Notes under the pieces: generated by a model
Databases searched by the model: none
Seen by the model: the letters and a program-made list of their open reading frames with translations, nothing else
What the model was told of the DNA's origin: nothing
Position numbers and translations under genes: made by a program
Part shown: one piece after another, positions 43,835 through 53,315 of the stretch
Position numbering within the stretch: the first letter of the stretch is position 1
How the letters are laid out: the number at the start of each line of letters is the position of its first letter
DNA from: Gordoniibacillus kamchatkensis
Lineage (GTDB): Bacteria > Bacillota > Bacilli > Paenibacillales > NBRC-103111
DNA: 64,000 nucleotides
Assembly (NCBI RefSeq): GCF_000829455.1
Contig: NZ_JXAK01000020.1
Span: forward strand, 1 to 64,000
Direction: 5' to 3'

Positions 43835-45052
43835 CTAGCTTACGCGCGGCGCGCTCCTGTCCTTGGGCAGAAACACGGCCAAAATGCCCAGCAGCGGCAA
43901 ATACGCGCAAAGCTTCATGATGTAAGCGATGCTGGTCGCGTCCGCAATCCAGCCCAAGACGGCCGAACCGAGGCCGCCGATCCCGAACGCGAGCCCGAAA
44001 AACAGGCCGGAAACGAGCCCCACTTTGCCGGGCAGCAGCTCTTGCGCGAACACGACGATAATGGAAAACGCCGACGACAGCACGAACCCCGCGCAAACGC
44101 ACAGCACACCGCTCCAGAACAAATTGGCGTAAGGCAGCAAAATCGAAAACGGCGCGGTGCCCAGAATGGAGAACCAAATAATGTTGCGCCGGCCGTATCG
44201 GTCCGCAAGCGGGCCGCCGCAAAACGTTCCCGCCGCCGACGCGGCCAAAAACGCGAACAAAAACCATTGCGCATGGCTGACGGACACGCCGTAATCGTCG
44301 ATCAAGAAAAACGAATAATAGCTGCTGATGCTGGACATGTAAATGTGCTTGGTGAAGACGAGAAATACGAGAATGACGATCGCCCAGCCGATTTGCGCCG
44401 CCGTCAGGCCGGTCTTCTGCCCTTCCGCCGGTTTCGGCTTGGCCGGGCGGCGCGGCTGGGCGCTTTGCCGGCTGTACCACCCGGCCACGTAATACTGAAT
44501 CACGATGGCCGCGATAGCCGCAAACGAAAACCAGATCACCCCGAATTGCCCGATATTGACGAACAGCACCGCGGTCATGATCGGTCCGAGCGAGCTGCCG
44601 ATATTGCCGCCGACTTGGAAAATGGACTGCGCCAGCCCCCTTCTCCCGCCGGCCGACAAATACGCGACACGCGACGACTCGGGATGAAAGATCGCCGATC
44701 CTACGCCCATGGCGACGACGGCAAGCAAAATGACGGCATAATGCGGCGCAAGCGCCAAGGCGACGACTCCCGCCAGCGTAAAGCAGACGCCGATTGGCAA
44801 AATATAAGGCCTTGGCCGCAAGTCGGAAAGATAGCCGACGACCGGCTGCATCAAAGAAGCCGTCATGTTCATGGCGAAGGCGATGAGCCCGACCTGCTTG
44901 TAGCTCAGCTGCAGCGAATCGCGCAAAATCGGAAACAATGCCGTTACGGTCGACTGCATCGTATCGTTCAACAAGTGAACGATGCTGATTGCAAACAAAA
45001 CGGGGAATACCGTCGCCGAAACCGCGATCTCTTTGGTCAATATTTTGGACAC
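43835..45052 (-). CDS. MFS exporter, fosmidomycin-resistance (Fsr) type
   Basis: A 405-residue transporter with twelve helices. The openings HLLNDTMQSTVTALFPILRDSLQLSY and GYLSDLRPRP match the Fsr subfamily; GLADRYGRR-like PLADRYGRRNI in the second half is the repeated MFS loop motif. A Pro/Lys-rich cytoplasmic linker (about 205-220) joins the two halves. Fsr proteins export fosmidomycin in E. coli, but many relatives carry other compounds. It lies 77 bases behind a sugar-operon Gfo gene and could be co-transcribed. Confidence 0.87.
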   Translation of the reverse strand: MSKILTKEIAVSATVFPVLFAISIVHLLNDTMQSTVTALFPILRDSLQLSYKQVGLIAFAMNMTASLMQPVVGYLSDLRPRPYILPIGVCFTLAGVVALALAPHYAVILLAVVAMGVGSAIFHPESSRVAYLSAGGRRGLAQSIFQVGGNIGSSLGPIMTAVLFVNIGQFGVIWFSFAAIAAIVIQYYVAGWYSRQSAQPRRPAKPKPAEGQKTGLTAAQIGWAIVILVFLVFTKHIYMSSISSYYSFFLIDDYGVSVSHAQWFLFAFLAASAAGTFCGGPLADRYGRRNIIWFSILGTAPFSILLPYANLFWSGVLCVCAGFVLSSAFSIIVVFAQELLPGKVGLVSGLFFGLAFGIGGLGSAVLGWIADATSIAYIMKLCAYLPLLGILAVFLPKDRSAPRVS

Positions 45053-45129
45053 GTTGAAGCTCCTCCCCCTCCTCGCACATATAAACCATTTTTACTACGA
45101 AAAGGGGAAACCTCAACCAAAATTTGTTT

Positions 45130-46392
45130 TTACACGCTATGGATGATCGACTCGGCGAATTCGCTCAGGTCGATGGATTTGCCGTTATTCAATCTCGAAT
45201 GCTCCGCGGCGAACGCCATCATATGGCTTTGCACGGATGCTGACGCCGAAGTCAGGCTGCTGCCGCCCCGGTTTTGGCGCACTTCCCGCAAAAAGCTGCG
45301 GACGATGCCCGCATCACCGCCGCCGTGTCCGCTTTCCGGCACGTGCACGGCGATTTCGTTCACTTCTTTCGTGACAAAATCGTACAGCGTAATTTTGCCC
45401 TCGTGCCCGCTGATTTGCCCTTTCGTTCCCATAATTTGCACGATCCGTTCCTGCTTCATCGTAAAGCCGCACATGCTGAACGTCGCCGTCGCGCCGTTCG
45501 CGAACTCCATATTGACGACCTGGTGGTCGACGACGTTGTTGTCGCTTTTGTACACGCACCTGCCGTAAGGCGAAGTTTTGAGCCCGCTTACGATCGCCTC
45601 CTTGGACAAGTCCTGCGTGAAATGCCACGCCCATCTTCGGCCTTCCTCGCTCAAATAAAACCGCTGCGCCGAATACGGGCATTCATGCTCCACGGCACAG
45701 CCGTCCACGCAGCGGTCCGTCGACCCTTCGGGCGCGTTGCCGGAATGAAAATGCATTAACGACCCGTAGGAGCTGACGCGGACGCAGGGCTGATCCATGA
45801 GCCATGACAAAACGTCCATATCGTGGCACGACTTGGCCAAAATCATCGGGCTTGACTTGTCCGAATTGCTCCAGTTGCCGCGAACGAAGCTATGGGCGAT
45901 GTGCCAATAACCGACGTTCTCGTTCAGCTGGATGGAAACGACGTCGCCGATGCGGCCTTCTTCGATGAGCTGCTTGATTTTCGACCAGAACGGCGTATAG
46001 CGCAGCACGTGGCAAATCGTCAGCAGCCGGCCGTTCTCCTTGGCGGCCCGCTCCATGTCGAGGCACTCTTTCGGACTCGGAGACATCGGCTTTTCCAGCA
46101 GCACGTGGTACTTTGCGCGCAGCGCGAGCATCGTCGGCTCGTAATGCATTTTGTCCTGCGTGCACACGACCGCGATGTCGGCCAGCTGCGGCTGCCGGAA
46201 CAGGTCCTCCCAGCTGCCGAAGCAACGCTCCGGCGCAATCCCGTGCTCCTCGGCAAAACGGTTTCTTCTCGCTTCGTCCGGCTCGGCGACGGCGACGAAC
46301 TTCAGCTCGTGCGGATAATCGAGAGCGTAAGGCGCATAGCTTCGCGCCCCTCTAGCGCCGGCGCCGACCAGTACAGCAGTAATTGGTTCCAT
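45130..46392 (-). CDS. Gfo/Idh/MocA-family oxidoreductase
   Basis: A 420-residue NAD(P)-dependent oxidoreductase. The Rossmann loop VGAGARGARS is at the N-terminus, LLEKPMS at about 98-104 carries the conserved lysine, and the substrate domain has SCHDMDVLSWL with the active-site histidine/aspartate. A cysteine-rich segment CVDGCAVEHEC lies at about 225-236. ATG 46392 follows GGGAGGAG. Last enzyme of the second LacI/ABC operon; it would act on the imported sugar. Confidence 0.9.
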   Translation of the reverse strand: MEPITAVLVGAGARGARSYAPYALDYPHELKFVAVAEPDEARRNRFAEEHGIAPERCFGSWEDLFRQPQLADIAVVCTQDKMHYEPTMLALRAKYHVLLEKPMSPSPKECLDMERAAKENGRLLTICHVLRYTPFWSKIKQLIEEGRIGDVVSIQLNENVGYWHIAHSFVRGNWSNSDKSSPMILAKSCHDMDVLSWLMDQPCVRVSSYGSLMHFHSGNAPEGSTDRCVDGCAVEHECPYSAQRFYLSEEGRRWAWHFTQDLSKEAIVSGLKTSPYGRCVYKSDNNVVDHQVVNMEFANGATATFSMCGFTMKQERIVQIMGTKGQISGHEGKITLYDFVTKEVNEIAVHVPESGHGGGDAGIVRSFLREVRQNRGGSSLTSASASVQSHMMAFAAEHSRLNNGKSIDLSEFAESIIHSV

Positions 46393-46425
46393 ATCTCTTG
46401 CTCCTCCCATGTATACAATCGTCTA

Positions 46426-47265
46426 TTATTTAGAGCCGGTAAACGCAATGCCTTCGATAAAATGGCGCTGGAACAATATATAAATGACAATCAGCGGCCA
46501 AATCGCCAGCAAGGAACCGGCCATCAAAATCGGATAATTGGTCGTATGCTCCCCTTGCAGCGACGCGAGCCCGACGGAAAGCGGCATTTTATCGGGCGAG
46601 TTGATGACGATCATCGGCCACATGAGGTCGTTCCACGACCACAAAATGACGAAAATGCCGAGAGCGATGAGGCCTGATCGCGCCTGGGGCAGCATTATTT
46701 TCCAAAATACGCCGAACGGGTTGCAGCCGTCCATCTTGGCCGCTTCCTCGAGCTCCTTCGGCAGCGTCATGAAAAACTGGCGCAGCAGGAACGTTCCGAA
46801 CGCGCTGAACAAGCCCGGGACGATGAGCGCCAGCAAGCTGTTCAGCCATCCCAGATGCTTCATGATCATGTACTGCGGAATGAGAAACACTTGCCCCGGC
46901 ACCATTAAGACGGAGAGCGCCACAATAAACAGAAAATGGCGTCCCGGAAAGCGAAACCGGGCGAAGGCGTACGCCGCCATTGAGCAAAGCAGCAGCTGCC
47001 CCGCCGTCTTGGCGGCGGTGGTCACAATCGTATTCCAGTAAAATTTCAAAAAGGGCAGAGCCGCGATCACTTCCGCATAATTGCTCCAGTTCCATTTGCG
47101 CGGAATGATGACCGGCGGCACTTGCGTCGAATCGCCGAGCGTTTTGAGCGACGTGAGCACCATCCATACGAAAGGAACGACCATGACGAGAGCCCCGGCG
47201 ATCAGAACGAGGTGAATGAATAGTGACGCCGTCCGGCGCCTGGCGCCATAAGTGCGAGCAGCCAT
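46426..47265 (-). CDS. sugar ABC transporter permease, MalG/AraQ type
   Basis: A 279-residue permease with six helices and the EAA loop LEEAAKMDGCNPFGVFWKIMLPQA. ATG 47265 follows GGAGG, which itself directly follows the stop of the previous permease when that gene is frame-corrected. Confidence 0.92.
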   Translation of the reverse strand: MAARTYGARRRTASLFIHLVLIAGALVMVVPFVWMVLTSLKTLGDSTQVPPVIIPRKWNWSNYAEVIAALPFLKFYWNTIVTTAAKTAGQLLLCSMAAYAFARFRFPGRHFLFIVALSVLMVPGQVFLIPQYMIMKHLGWLNSLLALIVPGLFSAFGTFLLRQFFMTLPKELEEAAKMDGCNPFGVFWKIMLPQARSGLIALGIFVILWSWNDLMWPMIVINSPDKMPLSVGLASLQGEHTTNYPILMAGSLLAIWPLIVIYILFQRHFIEGIAFTGSK

Positions 47266-47277
47266 CCCACGAGCCTC

Positions 47278-48191
47278 CTATTCGTAGTGAACCCATTTTT
47301 TTGCAGCTTCATTTGCACGTACGTCACCGCCAAAATGATGACAAACAGCACCATGGCGACGGTCGCCGCGTACCCTTTGTTGTTCAGCATGAAGGCGTAC
47401 CGGTAGAACAAATATACGACCGTCTGCGTCGTATCGATGGCTGGCGTTGTCGCCGTTCCGGCGCTGCTTCCGACTACCATCATGAAAATGAGGTCGAACA
47501 CCTGGAACCCGCCGATCAAGGAAACGACCGCCACAAAAAACACGGTAGGCGTGAGCAGCGGCAGCGTAATCATCCAAAACTTGCGAAGCGGGCTCGCGCC
47601 GTCAATCGATGCGGCTTCGTAATACGTCGACGAAATCCCTTGCAGCCCCGACAAAAAGATGATCATATTGCTTCCGATCGAGCTCCAAATCGCGACGACG
47701 ATGACGGAATACATCGCGATGCGCGGATCGGTCAGCCATTGCGGACCGCGGATATGGACCAGGCTGAGCAAATAGTTGATCAAGCCGTAATCGGCGTTGT
47801 AGAGCCATTTCCATACCATCGCTATCGCGGCCGGCATCGTGACGACCGGCAAATAATAAATCGTCCGGTACACGGACAAGCCTCTGACCTTTTGGTTCAG
47901 CAGCACCGCGACCACAATGGAGAGAAAGATGCTGATCGGCACCGACAGCGCTATGAAAAGAAACGTATTGCGGAACGCCTTGAGCAGGTTCTGATCCGTA
48001 AGCAAATGCTTGTAGTTGTCAAAGCCGGTCAACTGGTAATTGTTGAACGCTCCCCACTTCGTAAACGTATAGAAAAACGTCTGAAGAACGGGCCAGACGT
48101 AAAACAGGGCAAGCCCCAGCATGGTCGGAGCGATCATCAAGTAAGCCCAAAAAAGCTCGTTCTTGTCGTAACGGTAACGGCGCTTATCCAT
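47278..48191 (-). CDS. sugar ABC transporter permease, MalF/UgpA type, frameshifted at the 3' end
   Basis: A permease with six helices and the EAA loop YYEAASIDGASPLRKFWMITLPLL. As given, the frame runs into the next gene and ends with an unrelated tail. Adding one A to the run of six A at about 47300 (minus strand) gives YVQMKLQKKWVHYE and a TAG at 47278. This is the usual end of this family, and it places the next ribosome site right after the stop. Length about 304 residues. Confidence 0.87.
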
Positions 48192-48221
48192 TCCTGATCT
48201 CCTCCGCGTAATGGATGAACC

Positions 48222-48247
48222 GCGGCCCTACTTGCAGGCAGGGCCGC
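48222..48247 (-). other. intercistronic hairpin
   Basis: GCGGCCCT pairs with AGGGCCGC between the binding-protein stop and the first permease, with no T-tract. Such stem-loops commonly stabilise the upstream binding-protein mRNA. Confidence 0.6.
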
Positions 48248-48255
48248 TGGACGAG

Positions 48256-49503
48256 TTATTGTTCCTGCGCCAGGAAGCCGTTCATCTGTTTAGCGACTTC
48301 TTTCGCCGCATCTTCGATTTTTATTTGCCCGGACCATGCTTTCGTAAACTGCTCTGTCTCCACCGTCGTCCACTTGGACGTATCTTTCGAAACCGGATAC
48401 GGTACGGAATAAGCGACCATGTCGATGAACGCCTTCAGGTTGAAATTCGGCATCGAGTTTACCCAAGCGCTTTCCGTGCCTTTGTAGGCGGGAATGACCG
48501 TGCCCGTTTTGGCCTGAATGTCGGCCGCTTCTTTGCTGCCGAGGAACTTGACGAATTCCCACGCTTCCTTCGGATGCTTCGTCTTCGCGGCAATGACGTT
48601 GGCGAGGCCGTGGATGACCGCGGCGCGCTTTTTCCCTTGCGGCCATACGGCGACGTTGACCTTGTCTTTCGTGTACTCGTTTTTCGAATATTCGATCGCG
48701 TCCCAGGAGCCGTCGAAATACATCGCCACTTTGCCGGAGGTGAACAGCTGCATCGGCTCGGTATCGGTCATTTGCGCTTGCGTCGGGGATACTTTGTACA
48801 CGGTAATGAGGTCCGTCCAGAACTTGAGCGCCTCGATCGCTTCCGGCTTATCGTACCCGGACGTTTTCTTGTCGTCGGAAATGACGTAGCCGCCATTTTG
48901 CGGAATCATATTGTAGTAGACGCCTTGGCTGTCCAGCGCCGCCGCGATCCCCCATACGCCTTTGGCGGGATTCGTCAGCTTCTTGGCCGCGTCAAGCAGG
49001 GCGTTCCAGTCCCAGCTCTCGTCCGGATATTTGACGCCGGCTTCGTCGAACATTTTTTTGTTGTACCACAGTCCGATGGTGTCATAATCTTTGGGGATGC
49101 CGTAGTTTTTGCCGTTAACCGTATAGAGCTTCACGAGCGCCTCGGGATAGTTGCTCATATCCACTTTATCGGCCTTGATTTGATCGCTGATCGGCAGCAG
49201 CTGGCCGTTTGCGGCAAATTTCACGATGCGCGGCCCGTTCATCCAAAATACGTCCGGCAGCTGGTCTCCCGCCGCGGCCGTCTCCATCTTGGACCAGTAT
49301 TGCTTGTTGGGCGTCAGCTCGACCTTCACATCGATATTCGGATGCGTTTCTTTGAATTTGCTTACGATTTGCTCCATAGCCGGAACCTGGTTTTTATCCC
49401 ATACCGCGTATGTTAGCGTAACCTGGTCTTTCGATGCTTGCTTCGGCTCGGCGCCGGCTTGTTGCCCGCAAATATGTTGGAATCGTTTTGTTGCTTCGTC
49501 CGG
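48256..49503 (-). CDS. sugar ABC transporter substrate-binding protein lacking its signal peptide
   Basis: A CUT1 binding protein whose mature domain is complete (TLTYAVWDKNQVPAMEQIV to MNGFLAQEQ). Reading back in frame gives CGQQAGAEPKQASKDQV, the typical start of a mature lipoprotein, and then only TKRFQHI before the lacI stop codon, in the same frame. No signal peptide, lipobox, start codon or ribosome site is present. The only ATG (49377) lies inside the mature domain. A deletion appears to have joined the end of lacI to the lipid-attachment cysteine. Confidence 0.8.
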   Translation of the reverse strand, partial: PDEATKRFQHICGQQAGAEPKQASKDQVTLTYAVWDKNQVPAMEQIVSKFKETHPNIDVKVELTPNKQYWSKMETAAAGDQLPDVFWMNGPRIVKFAANGQLLPISDQIKADKVDMSNYPEALVKLYTVNGKNYGIPKDYDTIGLWYNKKMFDEAGVKYPDESWDWNALLDAAKKLTNPAKGVWGIAAALDSQGVYYNMIPQNGGYVISDDKKTSGYDKPEAIEALKFWTDLITVYKVSPTQAQMTDTEPMQLFTSGKVAMYFDGSWDAIEYSKNEYTKDKVNVAVWPQGKKRAAVIHGLANVIAAKTKHPKEAWEFVKFLGSKEAADIQAKTGTVIPAYKGTESAWVNSMPNFNLKAFIDMVAYSVPYPVSKDTSKWTTVETEQFTKAWSGQIKIEDAAKEVAKQMNGFLAQEQ

Positions 49504-50550
49504 TCAGGTTCGCGTATAATCCGAAGATTGCCGGACAATGAGCCGGTGAGGAACTTGAATGTTGAGCGGCATCTGTTGCCGTCCCTGGATGTAATCAAGC
49601 AGCATGTTTACGGCAATCGTCCCGATCTCGAATTTCGGAATATGGATAGAGGACAAAGGGGGAGACGTATATTCGGCAATTTCGATATCGTCTATGCCGA
49701 CAAACGCAATATCTTCGGGAATCCGCAGCCCTTTCTCGGCAGCGGCCCGCATGGCGGCAATAGCCATCATGTCGCTCGCTGCCAGCATGGCCGTAGGCAG
49801 GTTTTCCGGCTGGCTCTCGAGCATGGCCAGCATCTCGCCGTAGCTTCGGTCGACTTTCCATTCCGTCTCCACGATCCAGTCCGGATTCAGCGGCAAGCCC
49901 GCTTCCATGAGCGCGTACTTGTAACCGGTAAATCTCGGTTCTTCCGGAGTGCCGTCCTGGCCGGTCTCTCCGCCGACGAACCCGATTCGGCGATGGCCCC
50001 GGGAGATCAGATGCTGTACGGCGGTTTTCCCGACGGCGATCCGGTTGTAGTCCACGATCGGGTAATCCGTCCCGGCGGAAGTGATATCGATCCCGACTAC
50101 GGGCACATGCCTGCGGATATAGTCCAGAATCGGAGGATCGATTTCCCCGACGACAATGACGCCGTCGACCGGAGTTTCCAGCAGCAGCTTGCCCGGTATC
50201 GGCTGGCTGCGCACTTCCTCCAGCGAGTGAATATAGGCCATCGTGTAGCCGGAATCGAGCAATTGTTTGTTAACTCCGGACAAAATGGGCGAAAAATACG
50301 GATGGTGCTGCCTCAGCTGCGGGGCGAACACGATGCATCCGACCTGCATGGAAGCTTTCGGCTTCTCCCGCTTTTGTTGGACGAGGCTTCGCGCCGATTG
50401 GTTCGGCTCGTAGCCGAGCTCCTGTACCGCTTGCCATATTTTTTTCCGCGTCTCCGGATTGACGTGCCTGCTCGTATCCTCGTTGATAACCCGCGACACT
50501 GTAGATACGGAAACCCCGACGTACTTGGCAATATCTTTTAGCGTTGACAC
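49504..50550 (-). CDS. LacI-family transcriptional regulator
   Basis: A 348-residue repressor. Helix-turn-helix TLKDIAKYVGVSVSTVSRVIN is followed by PNQSARSLVQQK and the ligand domain. GTG 50550 follows AAGGAG; a longer frame to 50631 has no site. It is first in the orientation of the binding-protein/permease/Gfo operon and ends exactly where that operon's binding-protein sequence begins. A palindrome at 50607-50621 suggests autoregulation. Confidence 0.9.
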   Translation of the reverse strand: MSTLKDIAKYVGVSVSTVSRVINEDTSRHVNPETRKKIWQAVQELGYEPNQSARSLVQQKREKPKASMQVGCIVFAPQLRQHHPYFSPILSGVNKQLLDSGYTMAYIHSLEEVRSQPIPGKLLLETPVDGVIVVGEIDPPILDYIRRHVPVVGIDITSAGTDYPIVDYNRIAVGKTAVQHLISRGHRRIGFVGGETGQDGTPEEPRFTGYKYALMEAGLPLNPDWIVETEWKVDRSYGEMLAMLESQPENLPTAMLAASDMMAIAAMRAAAEKGLRIPEDIAFVGIDDIEIAEYTSPPLSSIHIPKFEIGTIAVNMLLDYIQGRQQMPLNIQVPHRLIVRQSSDYTRT

Positions 50551-50606
50551 TGTACGGCCGCTCCTTGCTCCCTCTTCGTGAAGTGCAATGCATGTGCGTA
50601 GCATTT

Positions 50607-50621
50607 CGTTTGCGCCAAACG
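50607..50621. promoter_or_regulatory. LacI-type operator upstream of lacI
   Basis: CGTTTGCGCCAAACG, a perfect 15-bp palindrome with central G-C-C region, located 57 bases before the lacI start. Confidence 0.6.
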
Positions 50622-50756
50622 TTTTCCACATTCATCATAATGCGACATGCAAACGCTGTCAATGCCTTTTTTGGGCGACAGCCTTGCCGATGGCAAGTCG
50701 GTTGGCCATCGAGCTAAACGTGATTTGACCTGCCCTACATCGCAGCCTGGAAAAAC

Positions 50757-50782
50757 CAAAAGCTGCCAGTTCGGCAGCTTTG
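50757..50782 (-). terminator. intrinsic terminator after cupin gene
   Basis: AAAGCTGCC and GGCAGCTTT form a nine-bp stem with a five-base loop, followed by TGGTTTTT on the minus strand. Confidence 0.8.
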
Positions 50783-50788
50783 TCATTG

Positions 50789-51268
50789 TCAATATTTCAA
50801 ATCGATCACCGGAATTTGGTTCGCTTCGCAATATTCGACGTACCGTTTCAGCTTGGTGAATACATCGTCCTGATAAATGAGGCGATCGTCGTCATCCAAA
50901 TATTGAACGGTACCTTCCAGCAGGAACAAGGTGATCATCTCTTCTTCCCCGTCGACGACAAGCGTATGAATATCGCCCGGCGGCTCGTACACAAACGTCC
51001 CCGGTTTCGCCACCCAGTCTCTCTCCAAATACCTCCAGCTCCCCTGCACCGTAAACGCAAGCACTTGTCCGCCGCTATGGCGATGCCTGTTGACGACCCC
51101 GCCCGGCTTTACTTTCAGCACGTTGACCCAGCTTCCCCGGGCCAGATCAAACCGAAGCGGCTTAAACCACACCCGGTCTGTTTGCGGTACCCATGGGATG
51201 CTGTCGAAATCGATCGCCCGGTCGCTTACCTGCACCATTTTGGCAAAATCGTATAAAGCATCTGTCAC
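50789..51268 (-). CDS. cupin-domain protein (DAD/ChrR-like)
   Basis: A 159-residue single-domain cupin. The two metal-binding blocks are VVNRHRHSGGQVLAFTVQG (two histidines and a glutamine in place of the usual glutamate) and PPGDIHTLV (third histidine). Close in layout to 2,4'-dihydroxyacetophenone dioxygenase-like and ChrR cupins. It is last in an operon with KDG kinase and an SDR, where a sugar-acid isomerase or dioxygenase role is possible but unproven. Confidence 0.75.
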   Translation of the reverse strand: MTDALYDFAKMVQVSDRAIDFDSIPWVPQTDRVWFKPLRFDLARGSWVNVLKVKPGGVVNRHRHSGGQVLAFTVQGSWRYLERDWVAKPGTFVYEPPGDIHTLVVDGEEEMITLFLLEGTVQYLDDDDRLIYQDDVFTKLKRYVEYCEANQIPVIDLKY

Positions 51269-51269
51269 T

Positions 51270-52064
51270 CTAGTCCTCTCCCTTCATCATTCTTGGCGGC
51301 GCCGGCGGGAACAAGGACGGGTCCCCGGCGAGGAGCCCTCCATCGACCGGCAGCACAACCCCCGTAATGAAACTTGCCCCGGATGAACATAGAAAACCGA
51401 CCGCAGCCGCAACCTCCTCCGGCTTCCCAAAGCGGCGGAAAGGCGTTCTGGACAAAATCCGCTCGCGGAAAACCGGATCCCGGGTTGCCCCGGAAGATAG
51501 CGGCGTCTCAATGTATCCCGGACTGACGGCATTGACGCGAATGTTGTATTTCGCCCATTCTACGGCCAAACATTTCGTAACTTGCACGATTCCGCCTTTC
51601 GATGCCGCATAGGAAAGCAAATTCTCGCTGCCGTAATGCGCCAGCATCGAACCGAAATTGACGATAGCCCCGCCGCCTGCGCGAGCCATATGCGGTTGAA
51701 CGGCCTGGCACATGTACACCGTACCGAGCAAGTTGACGTCAAGCACCGTCCGGAGCTCATCTTCCGGCACGTCCGCTGCCGGCGAACGGCGAATGATCCC
51801 GGCGGCATTGACCAAAATATCGATCCGCCCCCATTTCTCGACCACCTGCCGGGCGACCCGGTACGTACTGACTTTGTCCGTTACGTCTGCGCGAATATAA
51901 AGCCGCGATCCGGACTGTTCCGGTTCCCCCGCCGCCATGTCTTCCTTCTGCTCGGCAACATCGATGACAGCTACGCGATGCTCTGAGGCGAACAGTTTTT
52001 GTGCGACCGCCCGTCCAAGTCCGGACGCCCCGCCCGTAACGACAGCAACCTGGTTCAAGCTCAC
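51270..52064 (-). CDS. short-chain dehydrogenase, KduD/glucose-dehydrogenase-like
   Basis: A 264-residue SDR. TGGASGLGRA binds the cofactor, LVNAAGI follows, the catalytic serine is in NFGSM and the tyrosine/lysine pair in YAASKGG. The end GVVLPVDGGLLAGDP is typical of sugar or sugar-acid dehydrogenases. GTG 52064 follows GGAAAGGAAGG; an ATG at 52106 overlapping the kinase stop is an alternative. With KDG kinase in front, oxidation or reduction of a keto-deoxy-gluconate is likely. Confidence 0.85.
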   Translation of the reverse strand: MSLNQVAVVTGGASGLGRAVAQKLFASEHRVAVIDVAEQKEDMAAGEPEQSGSRLYIRADVTDKVSTYRVARQVVEKWGRIDILVNAAGIIRRSPAADVPEDELRTVLDVNLLGTVYMCQAVQPHMARAGGGAIVNFGSMLAHYGSENLLSYAASKGGIVQVTKCLAVEWAKYNIRVNAVSPGYIETPLSSGATRDPVFRERILSRTPFRRFGKPEEVAAAVGFLCSSGASFITGVVLPVDGGLLAGDPSLFPPAPPRMMKGED

Positions 52065-52102
52065 TTCGCCTTCCTTTCCCGGCAACATCATACGCTCAAA
52101 GC

Positions 52103-53062
52103 TCATCGCTCAATATGCGCGTCGTTATTCCAAATCGCCTGCACCCGCTCCCAGGTCGGCAGCCCTTCCCAGTCTCCTTCGGCCTGGACCGCGAGCGCCC
52201 CGATCAAATTCCCCAAGTGTACCGCTTCCGCATGGCTGTATCCTTTGAGCAAACCGGCGATAAAGCCGGCGCAAAACGCGTCCCCCGCCCCAACCGGATC
52301 GACCACCCGCTCGGCTTTCACGTACGGGATTGCCGTAACGCCGTCTTTGTCCACGAGCAGCGTCTCGTTGTTTCCGCCCTTCACGATGCTTACCGCTTGC
52401 AGCTCCTTAAGCCTGGACACAATCTCCGCTGCATCATCCGTTTCGTACAACAGCTTCAGCTCGTCAAGCCCCGGCAAAAAGTAATCCGCCTGCTCCGCCA
52501 AAGGCAGCAATACCTTCCTTGCTTCCCTCAGACTCCAAAGCTTCAACCGCAAGTTAGGGTCGAAGCTGATTTTCACCCCGTGCTTGCGCGCCGCCCGAAC
52601 CGCTTCATAGACAGCGCCTCGGGCCGTTTCGCTGATCGCGCAGGTGATCCCCGTAATATGCAAAATGTGCGCTTGCTTAATATAAGCTTCGTCGATATGC
52701 TCCGGGCCCATTTGGCTCGCTGCCGAGCCGCGTCTGTAATAGTAGACGGAGGTCTGCCCGGCTACGGTCTCCCGCAGCATGAAACCCGTCGCGGCCTCGT
52801 CTGTCAGCTCCGCCTTCGCCACATCGACGCCTTCACCTCGGATCGCTTTCAAAATGGACCTGCCAAGCGGATCTTTGCCTAACCGCCCGAACCATCCCGA
52901 CCGGTGTCCGAGCCGGGAAACCGCAATCGCGAAATTGCTCTCCGCCCCTCCGAACGACTTCGTGAATTCGCCGCTATATTCGATCCCTTTCGTGTTCACC
53001 GGGGTCATGAGCGCCATAGATTCGCCGAACGTAACGACTTCGACATGCTGTGTTCCGGACAT
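52103..53062 (-). CDS. kdgK: 2-dehydro-3-deoxygluconokinase (PfkB family)
   Basis: A 319-residue sugar kinase. GESMALMTP at the start, FGGAESNFAIAVSRLG in the substrate lid and DPVGAGDAFCAGF (catalytic aspartate, anion hole) mark a PfkB kinase of the KDG kinase subgroup. It would phosphorylate 2-keto-3-deoxygluconate for aldol cleavage. ATG 53062 follows GAGGTGG. First gene of the kinase/SDR/cupin operon, divergent from the RraA gene across a shared control element. Confidence 0.87.
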   Translation of the reverse strand: MSGTQHVEVVTFGESMALMTPVNTKGIEYSGEFTKSFGGAESNFAIAVSRLGHRSGWFGRLGKDPLGRSILKAIRGEGVDVAKAELTDEAATGFMLRETVAGQTSVYYYRRGSAASQMGPEHIDEAYIKQAHILHITGITCAISETARGAVYEAVRAARKHGVKISFDPNLRLKLWSLREARKVLLPLAEQADYFLPGLDELKLLYETDDAAEIVSRLKELQAVSIVKGGNNETLLVDKDGVTAIPYVKAERVVDPVGAGDAFCAGFIAGLLKGYSHAEAVHLGNLIGALAVQAEGDWEGLPTWERVQAIWNNDAHIER

Positions 53063-53130
53063 CTTTTGCCACCTCTTCTCCAATGTTACGGCCGCCTCTA
53101 TTGTTAAAATTACCGATTCGGGCCGTATAA

Positions 53131-53227
53131 TCATAGGCGGCATTTTTACGATTTTGTTCGATTTTTTTGGGAGGTCATTCGGGTTTGAAAAAAATCAAAC
53201 AATATCATAAATTTACGGCATCGCACC
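53131..53227. promoter_or_regulatory. shared control element, copy 1 (kdgK operon / rraA)
   Basis: Two conserved blocks, ATAGGCGGCATTTTTACGAT at the left and GAAAAAAATCAAACAATATC continuing to TTTACGGCATCGCACCG at the right. They match 56341-56437 almost base for base, with a less conserved middle. The right block contains CATAAATTTACG (a perfect CGTAAATTTACG in the other copy), and TTTTTACGAT of the left block is its inverted counterpart. This looks like a repressor/activator binding region. Confidence 0.7.
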
Positions 53228-53315
53228 GGGCCGGGCACGGTTAGTATCATTAGGAATGAAAACACCGCCGTTAGAGGGCGGGAAGCTTTGATCATAACGA
53301 GAAAGAGGTGCCCGC

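Noticed and set aside
43808-45568. A 586-codon open frame on the plus strand opposite the MFS and Gfo genes
   Set aside because: Rich in Arg/Gln/Pro, no motif, and exactly antisense to a well-supported MFS gene; an effect of GC-rich third positions.
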